NCBI GenBank assembly: GCA_027422505.1
Contig: JAPQWV010000306.1
Location: forward strand, 186,001 to 250,000
Reading direction: 5' to 3'
DNA: 64,000 bases
Origin: Craterostigma plantagineum
Lineage: Eukaryota > Streptophyta > Magnoliopsida > Lamiales > Linderniaceae
The position numbers were made by a program, and so were the translations under genes. Shown here piece after piece: positions 24,196 through 33,211 of the stretch. Each line of letters opens with the position of its first letter. Position 1 is the first letter of the stretch. The notes below the pieces were generated by a model. The model searched no databases and was not told the origin of the DNA. It saw nothing but the letters and a program-made list of their open reading frames with translations.

Positions 24196-25694
24196 CCCCT
24201 TAGATAAAAACGTTTTAAGTTATAATAAAAAACAATCAGCTTTTGAGGAAAAATATTCTTACACCATTTAATAAGAAATATATTCTTTTCTTATTCCGAT
24301 GAGCATAGGCTTTTTCAATGCCCGATCATAAATAGCCTATCAATATTTTTCAAAGGCATTTTTGGTATAGGCTAACGCTATTTATGATAGAATTTTCGAA
24401 CGAAAATTTATACAGTCAACTAATATAATTTATACACTAACTTTATACCCTTTTTATGTTTAAAGGAAAAAATATTAGGAAATTCACCAGACCGGCTAGC
24501 GGTTAATCTACGGACGCCAGGTAAACTAAATGTTTATGTGCTTATGTGGATTAATTGACGTGATTATGATTATGGTAAGCATTATGGCATTACTGCACTA
24601 TGCATTTCACGAGCATGGACGAAACACTTGGGGGGGGGGGGGTTATGATGATGAGTGTGCATTATTTATGACAAAAAGCGAACGATGATTGCCGAGGTGG
24701 GCAATAGATATCGAGCTATAAGTAAAGTGAGGGCGGCTTCTTGGGCACCGTGACAGCATTAGTGCGCCGTCGGCGCGTTGATGCGTCGCCAGTATGTGAA
24801 CGACGTTGATGCATCGGGGGATTGCCATGGTTGGGTTGATGCCCTCATGGTTGGGTTGATGCCCTTATATCCCTGATTAGCGTGGTTGGGTTGATGCCCT
24901 CATGCTTTAGTATGGTTGGGTTGATGCCCTAATACTTTGGGCTGATGCCCGTGGTTGGATTAGAGCTCTTTACGGTGTACGCCTGGGTAAAAGCCTGCCG
25001 GGGCCCTGAGCGAACATAGTATGAGTTGTAAGTGCATTGGTGAGGATGCCTTTGCGTGGGAATTATCACGTGCACTGTCATGCATAATTTCTACTTACGG
25101 AGCATATCGTTCATCGCTTACATTATGTGTTGTAGGTGAGAGCGACCACGGTGCGTGATCGCTTAGGTGGCAAGGCAATCTTTTGAAGCTTCCGAGCGAC
25201 TTTTGGGAGGTGGTGTGTGCATGGATGACGACCTGTGCGGCCGGGCGCATAGGAATTCTTTTGTTGTGCATGTATACACATCTCGTGTAATTAGGATTCG
25301 TATGAATTTAGGAATTCATGTATTTCTTTTGTCATATATAGAAACGACTTTCATTACATAAATGGAAAAATTTCGTACGCATTTCCGCATTTCTTTTAAG
25401 TTAGAGCATCGTTAGGCACATAGTATAACGTTAGAATAGGTAGCGAGGACCGGGGTCCTGACAAAGGGAGCGTGCATGCTGACCCTACTGTGATAACACG
25501 TCCGCAAAGGAAGACCCGCCAGCCAATAACATTTCACAGAGATAGGTATTTTGATGTTTGCAAATTATAATTTTTTCCTTATTCTCAGGTGAAATACGAG
25601 CTGCTAAGATGTTGTGGGGTAAGTAACAAGCTCACAATCGAAGATGGCTTTTCTGACAGCAAATCTTATAGAACTTCCTTTCGGACCAGCGGAG

Positions 25695-25885
25695 GATTTT
25701 TTAGCTCATCAGTCTTTCAGGACTGAGTTTCCTTTCACACGCGGAGAAGTAGATGGAGTCATGGAGCCTAACTTCAAACGGAAGAGATTCCTAAATCAGT
25801 TCAGTTAGAGCCGAGTTCGTGAACCCTGTCTACTTTCCGCCTGTGCAAGGAAGCGTGGATGCTGCCACTACTGTGATAACATGTC
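25695..25885 (+). repeat. Local duplication, copy 2
   Basis: Second copy of the segment at 22470-22627 plus 25464-25510. It is uninterrupted, which confirms the solo-LTR insertion point in copy 1. Just beyond, GAAGTGCCTTGCGTCGATGC occurs twice (about 25880 and 25938). Confidence 0.85.
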
Positions 25886-26014
25886 CACAGAAGTGCCTTG
25901 CGTCGATGCTGCCTTTGTATGTTTGAACACCATCTTTCAGAAGTGCCTTGCGTCGATGCTGTTAACTCATTAATGAGAGTCACCAATTTTCTTTGCATTG
26001 CCATTTTCGGACAA

Positions 26015-26417
26015 TTTCATTTAACTACAATCTTCCACTGTTAATTCGTGTTCCCCATTTCTATTCATTTAAGTTGATAAACAAGGATAATATTACCATA
26101 ATTTGCAAAAAGGAAGTTCGCAGTCGCACAAATTAAAAGTCTTACATTTGTATGTAGCCTAACATTGAAGTAGTCTTATGAAGTTCACAGTCGTACACTT
26201 CTACAAATTACTGGAGTTTCATTTAACTACAATCCTCCACTGTTAATTCGTGCTCTCCATTTCTATTCTTTTAAGTTGATAAACAAGGATAATATGACCA
26301 TAATTTGCAAAAAGGAAGTTCACAGTCGCACAAATTAAAAGTCTTACATTTGTATGTAGCCTAACACTGAACTAGTCTTACGAAGTTCAGAGTCGTACAC
26401 TTCTACAAATTAATGGA
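26015..26417 (+). repeat. Two-unit tandem repeat, period about 202 bp
   Basis: Units 26015-26216 and 26217-26417 share TTTCATTTAACTACAATC, GTTGATAAACAAGGATAATA, CAAAAAGGAAGTTC and AAAAGTCTTACATTTGTATG with few differences. Both contain CAGTCG(C/T)AC motifs of the dispersed Helitron repeat type. Confidence 0.92.
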
Positions 26418-27149
26418 GTCATACGAAGTTCACAATCGTACACTCTTACAAGTTACGACAATCTTACGAGGAACGCAGGTGTACAGACTTACTAATTACT
26501 GTAGTCTTCCAAAATTCCCAAAGGGCAATTAAGTGGTCTTGTAGTTCACAATCTTACACTAAAGCAGGCATATGAAGGTTGCAGTCATACAAATTGGTGT
26601 AGCCTTCTAGAAATGCAATCCCGCAAATAATCAGTCTTAAAAACTTTCACCAAAAGATCGAAAGTAACTTCTGCATTTCCATAGTTGGTGTCAGACTTTG
26701 AATTTGATCTGCATTCTATGGATCACGTTGGTGTCTTATCTCATATATGGTAACATAAAATATTGAGTCTAAGAATGGTACACTTTCGCTCATGAAGAAA
26801 TTATCTCAAAGCCAATTTGAGAATCACCATTTATGTTAGCTGAGACTAAAGCTTTTGTAAGTGATATGCATGATTTATGAAAAGCGATTTAATTTTTCTC
26901 TTATGAGCATATTATGAACATCAAAGAAGACGACATATAAGATAACGGGTTCACAAACTTAGTATACAACTACCGTATCATCGTTTATTATTAATACGAT
27001 TGTATTTGATGAAAACATTTTTCATCATATTTAAATTAAGGAGTTGTATTACTTTCCCGGTTTAAACTTAGAATGGAATGATTTATGTATATAATTGAAA
27101 GAGATAATCCATCTTAATTTAATTATTCAATTTTCATGGCAACAAATTA
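26418..27149. other. Helitron 3' subterminal region
   Basis: No coding sequence. More CAGTC/CAATC-TAC motifs continue to about 26640, then AT-rich sequence leads to the terminal hairpin. Confidence 0.5.
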
Positions 27150-27178
27150 CCCCGTGCATCGCATGGGGGCAAACCTAG
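27150..27178 (+). other. Helitron 3' terminus: hairpin plus CTAG
   Basis: Stem CCCCGTGC (27150-27157), loop ATC, stem GCATGGGG (27161-27168) with one G-T pair, then GCAAAC and CTAG at 27175-27178, followed by T. This fits the Helitron rule of a 16-20-nt hairpin a few bases before CTRR, with insertion between A and T. It acts as the transposition stop signal. Confidence 0.85.
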
Positions 27179-27179
27179 T

Positions 27180-27545
27180 AATAATAAGAATATATGCTAC
27201 CTCATAATCAAGGTCATCATAAGCATAGTCGATCGCCATAAACATCGTGGTGAACCAACTTTTGATCTGATGATCTACATATATCCTTTGGTTTTTTTCT
27301 TGACAGAACGAAAATGGATCATCTGACAAAACATCAACAACAGCTTCGAACATTTTAATTAGCGCTAGCGCAATCTTGAAACATATTTCTGCACTATGCA
27401 AAAAAAAGGAAATCAAAATATTTAATAAAATGAAAGCCAGCAGCAACCATACTTTTCTCTTCTTCTTGGACAAAGAAATGGTTCTTCTCTTGGCCCTTGC
27501 TTAGATTAGACAAGACCACGCTGAAATTGTTTACAACCAAAAAAG
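27180..27545 (-). other. Possible decayed exons, unrecognised
   Basis: On the minus strand, a frame near 27500 reads NLSKGQEKNHFFVQEEEK. After TTTGCATAGTGCAG comes CFKIALALIKMFEAVVDVL and VDHQIKSWFTTMFMAIDYAY (about 27390-27200). The composition looks protein-like, but I recognise no family. The continuous open frame runs into the Helitron terminus, so its C-terminal end is artificial. Confidence 0.3.
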
Positions 27546-27589
27546 GAAAATCTTCCAATTATATTATATAATAACACATACAGATCTAT

Positions 27590-27655
27590 ATATAGAAATA
27601 TAAATAATATATATATACATATATATATATATGTATATATCCTTCACCGCCATAT
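27590..27655. repeat. (TA)n-rich simple repeat
   Basis: Alternating TA with a few C and G interruptions; palindromic around ATATATACATATATAT. Probably simple sequence only. Confidence 0.85.
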
Positions 27656-27860
27656 ATATGAAGGAAGGTCTGGTGGCCCATGGACGCGACCTGCCCGACG
27701 AACTGCTCATCAAACATCATCACAAGTCTACCACACACCATACAATTGAATAAAAATTGTTGTTTGCTGGTTCATTGCAAACATCAGAGACCAAAAAAGG
27801 CAGCAATTTGATTATATATTTATATATTATAATTATGAGGTTTGCAATGGTGCCCACCAA

Positions 27861-28190
27861 CCGTGAGCAACCACCGTGAGCATAATAAGCAAATCTCTCA
27901 ATTTTTTGCTTTATTGCGATTCCAACGCTGTCAACACCTCCGTATACCTTCTCATATCTATTGCTAACATAAATCGTGATCTCCAACACTTTAATTATTA
28001 AGAAAATTCAATATTTATTATTCGCATGTGGACGATGTACCGATGTGATGATTTCTTAAAAATTAGTGTTGTTGATGGCGATTTAGGTTAACAATGGATA
28101 TGAGAGGATCTACGGAAGTGTGGCGGCGTTGGAAATCGAAATAAAGCAAAAAATTAAGAGATTTGCTTATGGTGCTCACGGTAACAAACC
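27861..28190. repeat. Imperfect inverted duplication of a gene-like segment
   Basis: The left arm (27861-28012, read on -) and right arm (about 28056-28190, read on +) are related. Both encode a similar peptide: left VGIAIKQKIERFAY, right LEIEIKQKIKRFAY, preceded by NRYEKVYGGV and NGYERIYGSV respectively. Outer parts also pair (TTTCTTAATAATTA with TTTCTTAAAAATTA). The loop is about 45 bp. A transcript through it would form a long imperfect hairpin. The parent gene is unknown to me. Confidence 0.75.
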
Positions 28191-28464
28191 TCTTATAATT
28201 ATATACCTCTATCCTCCACGCCCACCCAAGCAGCAAGCCCTAGCTAACGCTGTAATTTAGTTAATGGATGCCCTCGTTCGAGAGTGAACTCGGCGATCGA
28301 CAATCATTGCAGTCTAAGACGCTCCTACTATGACGAGGAAAGGGAATGGGTGTATATATTGCTGACCGACACTGTCCTAAAAACTAAATATATTATTTAA
28401 TAAATAAAAGGCATAAATATGGGCTACTTAGATTGGAAAATGAATGAATGAATGAATGCCATTG
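28191..28464. other. Spacer, nothing recognised
   Basis: No feature apart from an (ATGA)n-like run, GAATGAATGAATGAATG, near 28443-28458. Confidence 0.4.
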
Positions 28465-28610
28465 TCCAAATCCACTAAAAACATAAAGGAGATGGGTGGA
28501 CGCCGTCATACAAACACTTACTTGGATTGATTTACAGTGACGATTGAAGTTGCAATTGCGTCCAAAGACTAATTATAGACAAAATAAATAAATAAATCAA
28601 TTTATTAATT
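28465..28610 (+). repeat. Direct repeat, copy 1 (partner 30554-30683)
   Basis: Shared with the partner: CCACTAAAAACATAA, GAGATGG(G/A)TGGACG, GCAATTGCGTC(C/G)AAAGA and TTAATTATAGACAAAATAA. The two copies flank the fold-back region at 28921-30140. Identity is about 75-80% by eye. Confidence 0.85.
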
Positions 28611-28920
28611 GGGTAAATTGACTCCTGAGTTAGAAATTTTAAAAAAGTGGTCTCCTCTCTAGAAAAAGACATATATATATCCTTACTATGTTAGCTTAAA
28701 AGGACAATATTACCCTTATTTAAAGACCTCAACGCTCAATTAACCCAATTAATGAAATTTATGTTCATTTATACAATGTCTTGCCTTTTCCTCTTTTTTT
28801 GCAGAGACTTTTTTCACCTGCATACTGTGTAGATGATGACAAATATCCATTTCAACCTCTACGATGTTGCACTTTATATCAGTGTTTTTCAAGTCGATTA
28901 GCTACAAACTTAGTGGGTAC

Positions 28921-30140
28921 TGATCCATATATTTTATAGCAGTGATTCCAACGAAATTTGAGTTCAATTTGATAGGTTTTCGAATCTACAATTAAAAAAT
29001 ATGAATTACATGCGCATGGGATCTATACATGCACGGGTCCCCTGATTATATGCAGGGGTCCCCTATTTCAAGGGACACGCATATATGCAAGGGACCCGTG
29101 CATATATGCAAAGGACCCACACATATATTCAGGGGAGATGCGTATATATGCGTTATCCACCATTTCAAAAGAGAATATTACATCATTTATCAAAAGTTAT
29201 CTCTTATTGAATTTGCCAACAGACAATACCTGAGCTGCGCATGGGACCCGTTCGCACGGGATTCCAACGTATATGTGCGGGACTCCTACCCATGTCTATG
29301 AGAATCATGCGCGTATATGTGGTTCTCTGCACATTTTGGTGGTATTTTCTTATTTTTATGTTTTATGGACGGATCCCTTGCATGTATGCACAGGTCCCCT
29401 CGTTATATACAATGGTCCCTTGGATCCAATGATCTGTCCGTGCTGGACTGATCGTATTTAAGCAGGGATTCGTGTAGATAAGCAGAGGACCCGTGCACAT
29501 AAGCAAGAAACTCTCACGTATATTAAAGGGACATACACACAGAAATTCCTTCTCTGGCAACATCATTCTCCCGCCTAAACAATTTTGCAATTGCTATCCT
29601 ACAAAACAACATACTCGCACGATAATTACAAAAGTAAACCACCGTACTAACCATGCGCTAGACTTTGCACTTACAGGCCAATAACCACAACCATAGAACC
29701 GTTCTCCAGATCTCGATCCTTTCATCTCTATCTGCAGCTTTGCCACAACACCATGGTTGCATTTTATAACTTTTTTGGAAATTGAATCCCTTGCCTATGA
29801 AGAAGAACAGTGATTTGTGGGACTTCATTGCCTCTAGGTCTGACTCTGAAAAAGAAAAATGTGTCATTTTTTTATCACATGAGTGATATGAAAATCCCTA
29901 CATATGCCCACAGGTCCCTTGATATGCACGTAAGTCCTGCATTTGCGCTTGAGTCCCCTGCCTGTGCAAACGGGTCCCATGCATACACGCAGGGGACCCG
30001 TGTGCATATTCAGGGGACCTTGCACACCGGGTCCCCTGCGCATGTTCTTCGGTTTTAATATGTAGAATATTCGAAAGTGCATCGATTCGGCTCAAATTTC
30101 GCTGGAATCACCGTCGCACAACATATACATCGAAACACTC
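28921..30140. mobile_element. Fold-back structure with a GGGACCC/GGGTCCC motif array
   Basis: The outer arms (28921-28999 and, inverted, 30056-30140) share GTGATTCCA(A/G)CGAAATTTGAG and TTTCGAAT. Between them, 29010-29520 and 29890-30055 are packed with near-palindromic units such as GGGACCCGTGCATATATGCA and GGGTCCCCTGCGCATG, in both orientations. No transposase is visible. It may be a fold-back or long-TIR non-autonomous DNA transposon; classification is open because the terminal ends and target duplication could not be fixed. Confidence 0.5.
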
Positions 30141-30329
30141 AATTGTGAAATCAAAAACCTAGAAAGGTGACTTACTATGATAAATGAGTTGTGCTTCCTT
30201 CTTTGTTTCAACAGATCTCATATGAGAAATGGTCTACTAGTTCAATAATGTGAATATAGGTGCTTTCATATTAATTTCTTCTTCCAGATTTGAATAAACG
30301 TATGTTTGGGTGGGTGTGAGTGGTTGTTT

Positions 30330-30435
30330 CTGGCGTTTGGTAGTTTTTTTCTTTTTTCTTTTCTTATATTCCTTTTCTTTTTCTTTTTCTTATATTTTAC
30401 TTTCCTTTTTCTTTTTTCTTTTTCTTTTATATTAA
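30330..30435 (+). repeat. Polypyrimidine tract, (CTTTTT)n-like
   Basis: Almost uninterrupted C/T run such as CTTTTTCTTTTTCTT, with two short TATATT breaks. Simple sequence. Confidence 0.85.
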
Positions 30436-30553
30436 ATAAATTATTAACGTTGATCGTTAGTGGTTATCCCAAAGTGGAGGCTATTGACAAAAAAACAGTC
30501 AAGAAGGTTACTTTTAAAAGTTTTCTGGTTTGAAGGTAATTTTTAAAGGACCA

Positions 30554-30683
30554 TCCAATCCACTAAAAACATAAGAGATGGATGGACGATGTCGTAGCAA
30601 AAACTTGATTAATTTAAAGAGTAGCAATTGCGTCGAAAGATTAATTATAGACAAAATAAGTAAAGTAAAATAAATTAATTAAT
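30554..30683 (+). repeat. Direct repeat, copy 2
   Basis: Partner of 28465-28610; see that entry. It is followed by unrelated sequence. Confidence 0.8.
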
Positions 30684-32305
30684 TTAAGACTCATAATGAA
30701 TGGAACATAAACATAACGCAGCGATGAAGGAACATTATAGACGATCTAGAGTTGCCATCAACTTCTTCACTTCCACAAAGCAATTCTTTTGATCCTTGCA
30801 TATGCAAGTAGAGATGGAGTACAGTACACTACATATACCCAAATGTATTGAAAATTTTATAAAAGAAACAGGAAAAAGGACAAAGTTTAGCTCATGTGAT
30901 GAGGTAAATTACAACTAGTTAGCGCAGGAAATGATCACATACGCACTCGAAACTCAACCTAATAATAGCCAATAATTCATCGCTGATAAAGAAGCAAACA
31001 AACTTTCATCGACAGGTAAGCTATAAATACCGTACGTCAAAATCTTCAAACTCTTGAACTTGATGAAAAGCTTAAGCTCTCGAAATCTTAGGACTTAGGA
31101 GGAGTCAACTGCAAAACCTAGTAGTAATAAGTAACTCTATTCAGATTCCCTAGAAAAGTAAAGCACAAAATAATAATGCATATTCAGTACCATTCTTCAC
31201 TGTAAATATCCTATCTGCAGCACCTAACTAAGTAATAAATACTCACCAGTAAGTTGTTGCATCTCTAGCTAGTGTAAAGGACCTGTTGTGGGCATCAAGG
31301 AATGGAATAACAAAATTGCATGCGTCGAATAGTTGGCATTAATATCAAACGAATTGTTCTTAGGGAAGCTTTCAATAAACATATGTAACATATCATGTCT
31401 GAAATTTTTACCAAAAATTGGTCTGTTTAAACTGCCTGCAATGCTTGGTCTGTTCTCGGAGCTCAGTAGATGGAACATTCGAGATTTCTCTGGTTAACGA
31501 GCAGACCCATGAAGTTTTGCACGGATCCATCGAATCAGTGATACGAAAGTACAGATAAAAACTTCCCTGAGTGAAAAAAGAAAAAGAAACATCTGAGCGA
31601 AGACTCTGATGAACGACGCATGGCTTCACTTCTAATGAACAAAACACATAGCTTATATGCAAATTAATCGGTCAACTCCATTTCATGCATTTTTCCCTAT
31701 CGGTCCTATCCTATCGCCAAGGCCTGATGAACAACTCGCCGCTATTTCACAATCTTTTGGCAGCAAAGTCAAGTACGTCCCTAATACAGAATCACGTAGT
31801 TGTAGAAATAGTAGTATCAATTAAGGAATCAAGTCAGCCAAATACATGAAAAAGCACATACTCTGTTCACATAACAATTCTCCTTCATATATTTATTTAT
31901 ATTTATATACCAATTACTCATCAATAACACACACACATGCATCGATAGCTGGCTAACCTACCCTGTCAAAATCTCCAAACTCTTCATTAAACCGACCTCC
32001 TAATGGCCTCTGAAGAAGCTCCCGAAATCCATAGAGAAGGCACTAAATTACTAAAGCTGATGTATATAAATCAATTAGCCAATCAACCTCTACATCTTAA
32101 TAATCGACCAAAGGATATGGCAATGCAACACCGCCGATTCTATTTGAAAGATTAACAACAAGCACAAAAATGCCGTAATAATTCTAACCAACAAGGTTGA
32201 CATTCTATGAAAATATAACCAAAACAACTGAAAAAAATCTGTCAAAAGGAATAGGAATCGTCTGTAGCAACATTGTTACAGATAATGCAGGGGGAACACC
32301 ACATC
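30684..32305. other. AT-rich region without recognised genes
   Basis: Short open frames exist on the minus strand (for example 31408-31662), but they show no known domain or start context. The last 5 bp before the next element, AAAAG (32306-32310), are its target duplication. Confidence 0.5.
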
Positions 32306-32310
32306 AAAAG

Positions 32311-33004
32311 TGATAGGGGTAACCTTTAGCCCAGCATTCCTCCTAACCGTACTACCTGAAGATAGTGATTTAGCAGACATATTGACAGGTGAGGCGAACC
32401 CCTGGGTATCTGTGACTATGCACGGAAAAGGTAGATGGGTGCTGACGGGGAAATAGTTTAGGCGGGAAATATTGGATCTGGCCGACCAGGGGACACGTGG
32501 GCCATTGTGAATGGTCGACATGGTGAGTAAGAAGTAGGCGCGCCAGTCTGACATCCGTACGCCTGCAGGTGCTGTGTCTCCTATGAGGTACCAAACGTCA
32601 CCATCACGTGGTCCCGCAGGACTACCAGCTGGGACGAAAAGGAGAAACGGACGTATGTGAATAAGGAAGGATCAGAGAGAGAGAGAGACAAGGGATTCAT
32701 CACAAGACACTTAGAAAAATACTGTATTCATCTTCTTCATTCTTTCTAACGCATTAACACACTGTAATGAGCGGAGTGAGCTTGATGGTGTATTTCTGAC
32801 TGTGACTAGTGGATATTATTTCCGGCGGCCCGTGGACGTAGGACACCTGTCCGAACCACGTACATCTGCGTCTCTGTCACTTCTTCCTTTCTCAGCACCA
32901 AAATATAGATCCTAAAAGACTCTAAAAATGCAAGTCCTAGCCCGTTTCACCCATCACCACTCTTCCCGGACAAAATACTGTTGATCGGGGCCGTACCCGC
33001 ATCA
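32311..33004 (+). repeat. Tat element 5' LTR
   Basis: 694 bp, TGATAGGGGTAACC to CCGTACCCGCATCA. It includes a (GA)n run near 32678-32690. Unlike the other LTRs here it has no CG-motif array. Confidence 0.95.
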
Positions 33005-33006
33005 AA

Positions 33007-33024
33007 TGGCGCCGTCTGTGGGAA
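33007..33024 (+). promoter_or_regulatory. Tat element primer binding site
   Basis: TGGCGCCGTCTGTGGGAA begins 2 bp after the LTR. TGGCGCC...TGGGA is the usual start of the primer site in Tat-group elements, where a tRNA other than initiator Met is used. The exact tRNA was not matched here. Confidence 0.75.
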
Positions 33025-33211
33025 GGATGGTCTGAGATGAGAGCGCTGGGCAGTGATAGCGAGGAAGCAGGCTGTTTCTGGGCCTGTTCGAAGATAAGGC
33101 AAGGAAGGTAAACCGAGTTCGTGTCTGATTGAAGGCAAGACGTGAGAGAGACCAAAGGAAGGTGCTGTCGTCAGAAGAATAGTAAGCTTTAAGGGCGTAC
33201 AGAAGTTGGAT

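Larger units (their letters stand above)
22628..25463 (+). mobile_element. Solo LTR of a Ty3/gypsy element (Tekay-like)
   Basis: It begins TGTAGAACCCGGGGTCC and ends GGACCGGGGTCCTGACA. Perfect target duplications AAGGG flank it (22623-22627 and 25464-25468), and it has no internal domain. Length is 2836 bp. Layout matches the other gypsy LTRs here: a U3 array of one CG motif (23340-24195), then tandem repeats of GGTTGGGTTGATGCCC (24825-24960), then the CATGGATGACGACCTGTG-type block near 25219. Confidence 0.93.
12221..27178 (+). mobile_element. Decayed Helitron with captured genes and nested LTRs
   Basis: It encodes a Helitron Rep-helicase (13394-17136) and ends at 27178 in a hairpin followed by CTAG and a host T, the canonical Helitron 3' end (CTRR inserted between A and T). 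Between them lie a Ulp1-like protease pseudogene, an eIF3e fragment, several local duplications and two later solo LTRs (2412 and 2836 bp). Without those LTRs the element would be about 9.7 kb. The 5' TC end was not found; it may have been lost next to the LTR scrap at 11967-12220. Treating the whole interval as one Helitron is an inference: the 3' end could belong to a different Helitron than the Rep-helicase. Confidence 0.65.

Noticed and set aside
24630..24642. Run of 13 G as a functional G-tract
   Set aside because: A single homopolymer, possibly a sequencing or assembly length error; no further G-runs for a quadruplex.
27147..27473. 108-codon minus-strand open frame
   Set aside because: As a single protein it would use the Helitron terminus as coding sequence; only the part right of 27180 could be a decayed host exon.
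27590..27655. TATA-rich promoter
   Set aside because: Simple TA repeat with no downstream gene.
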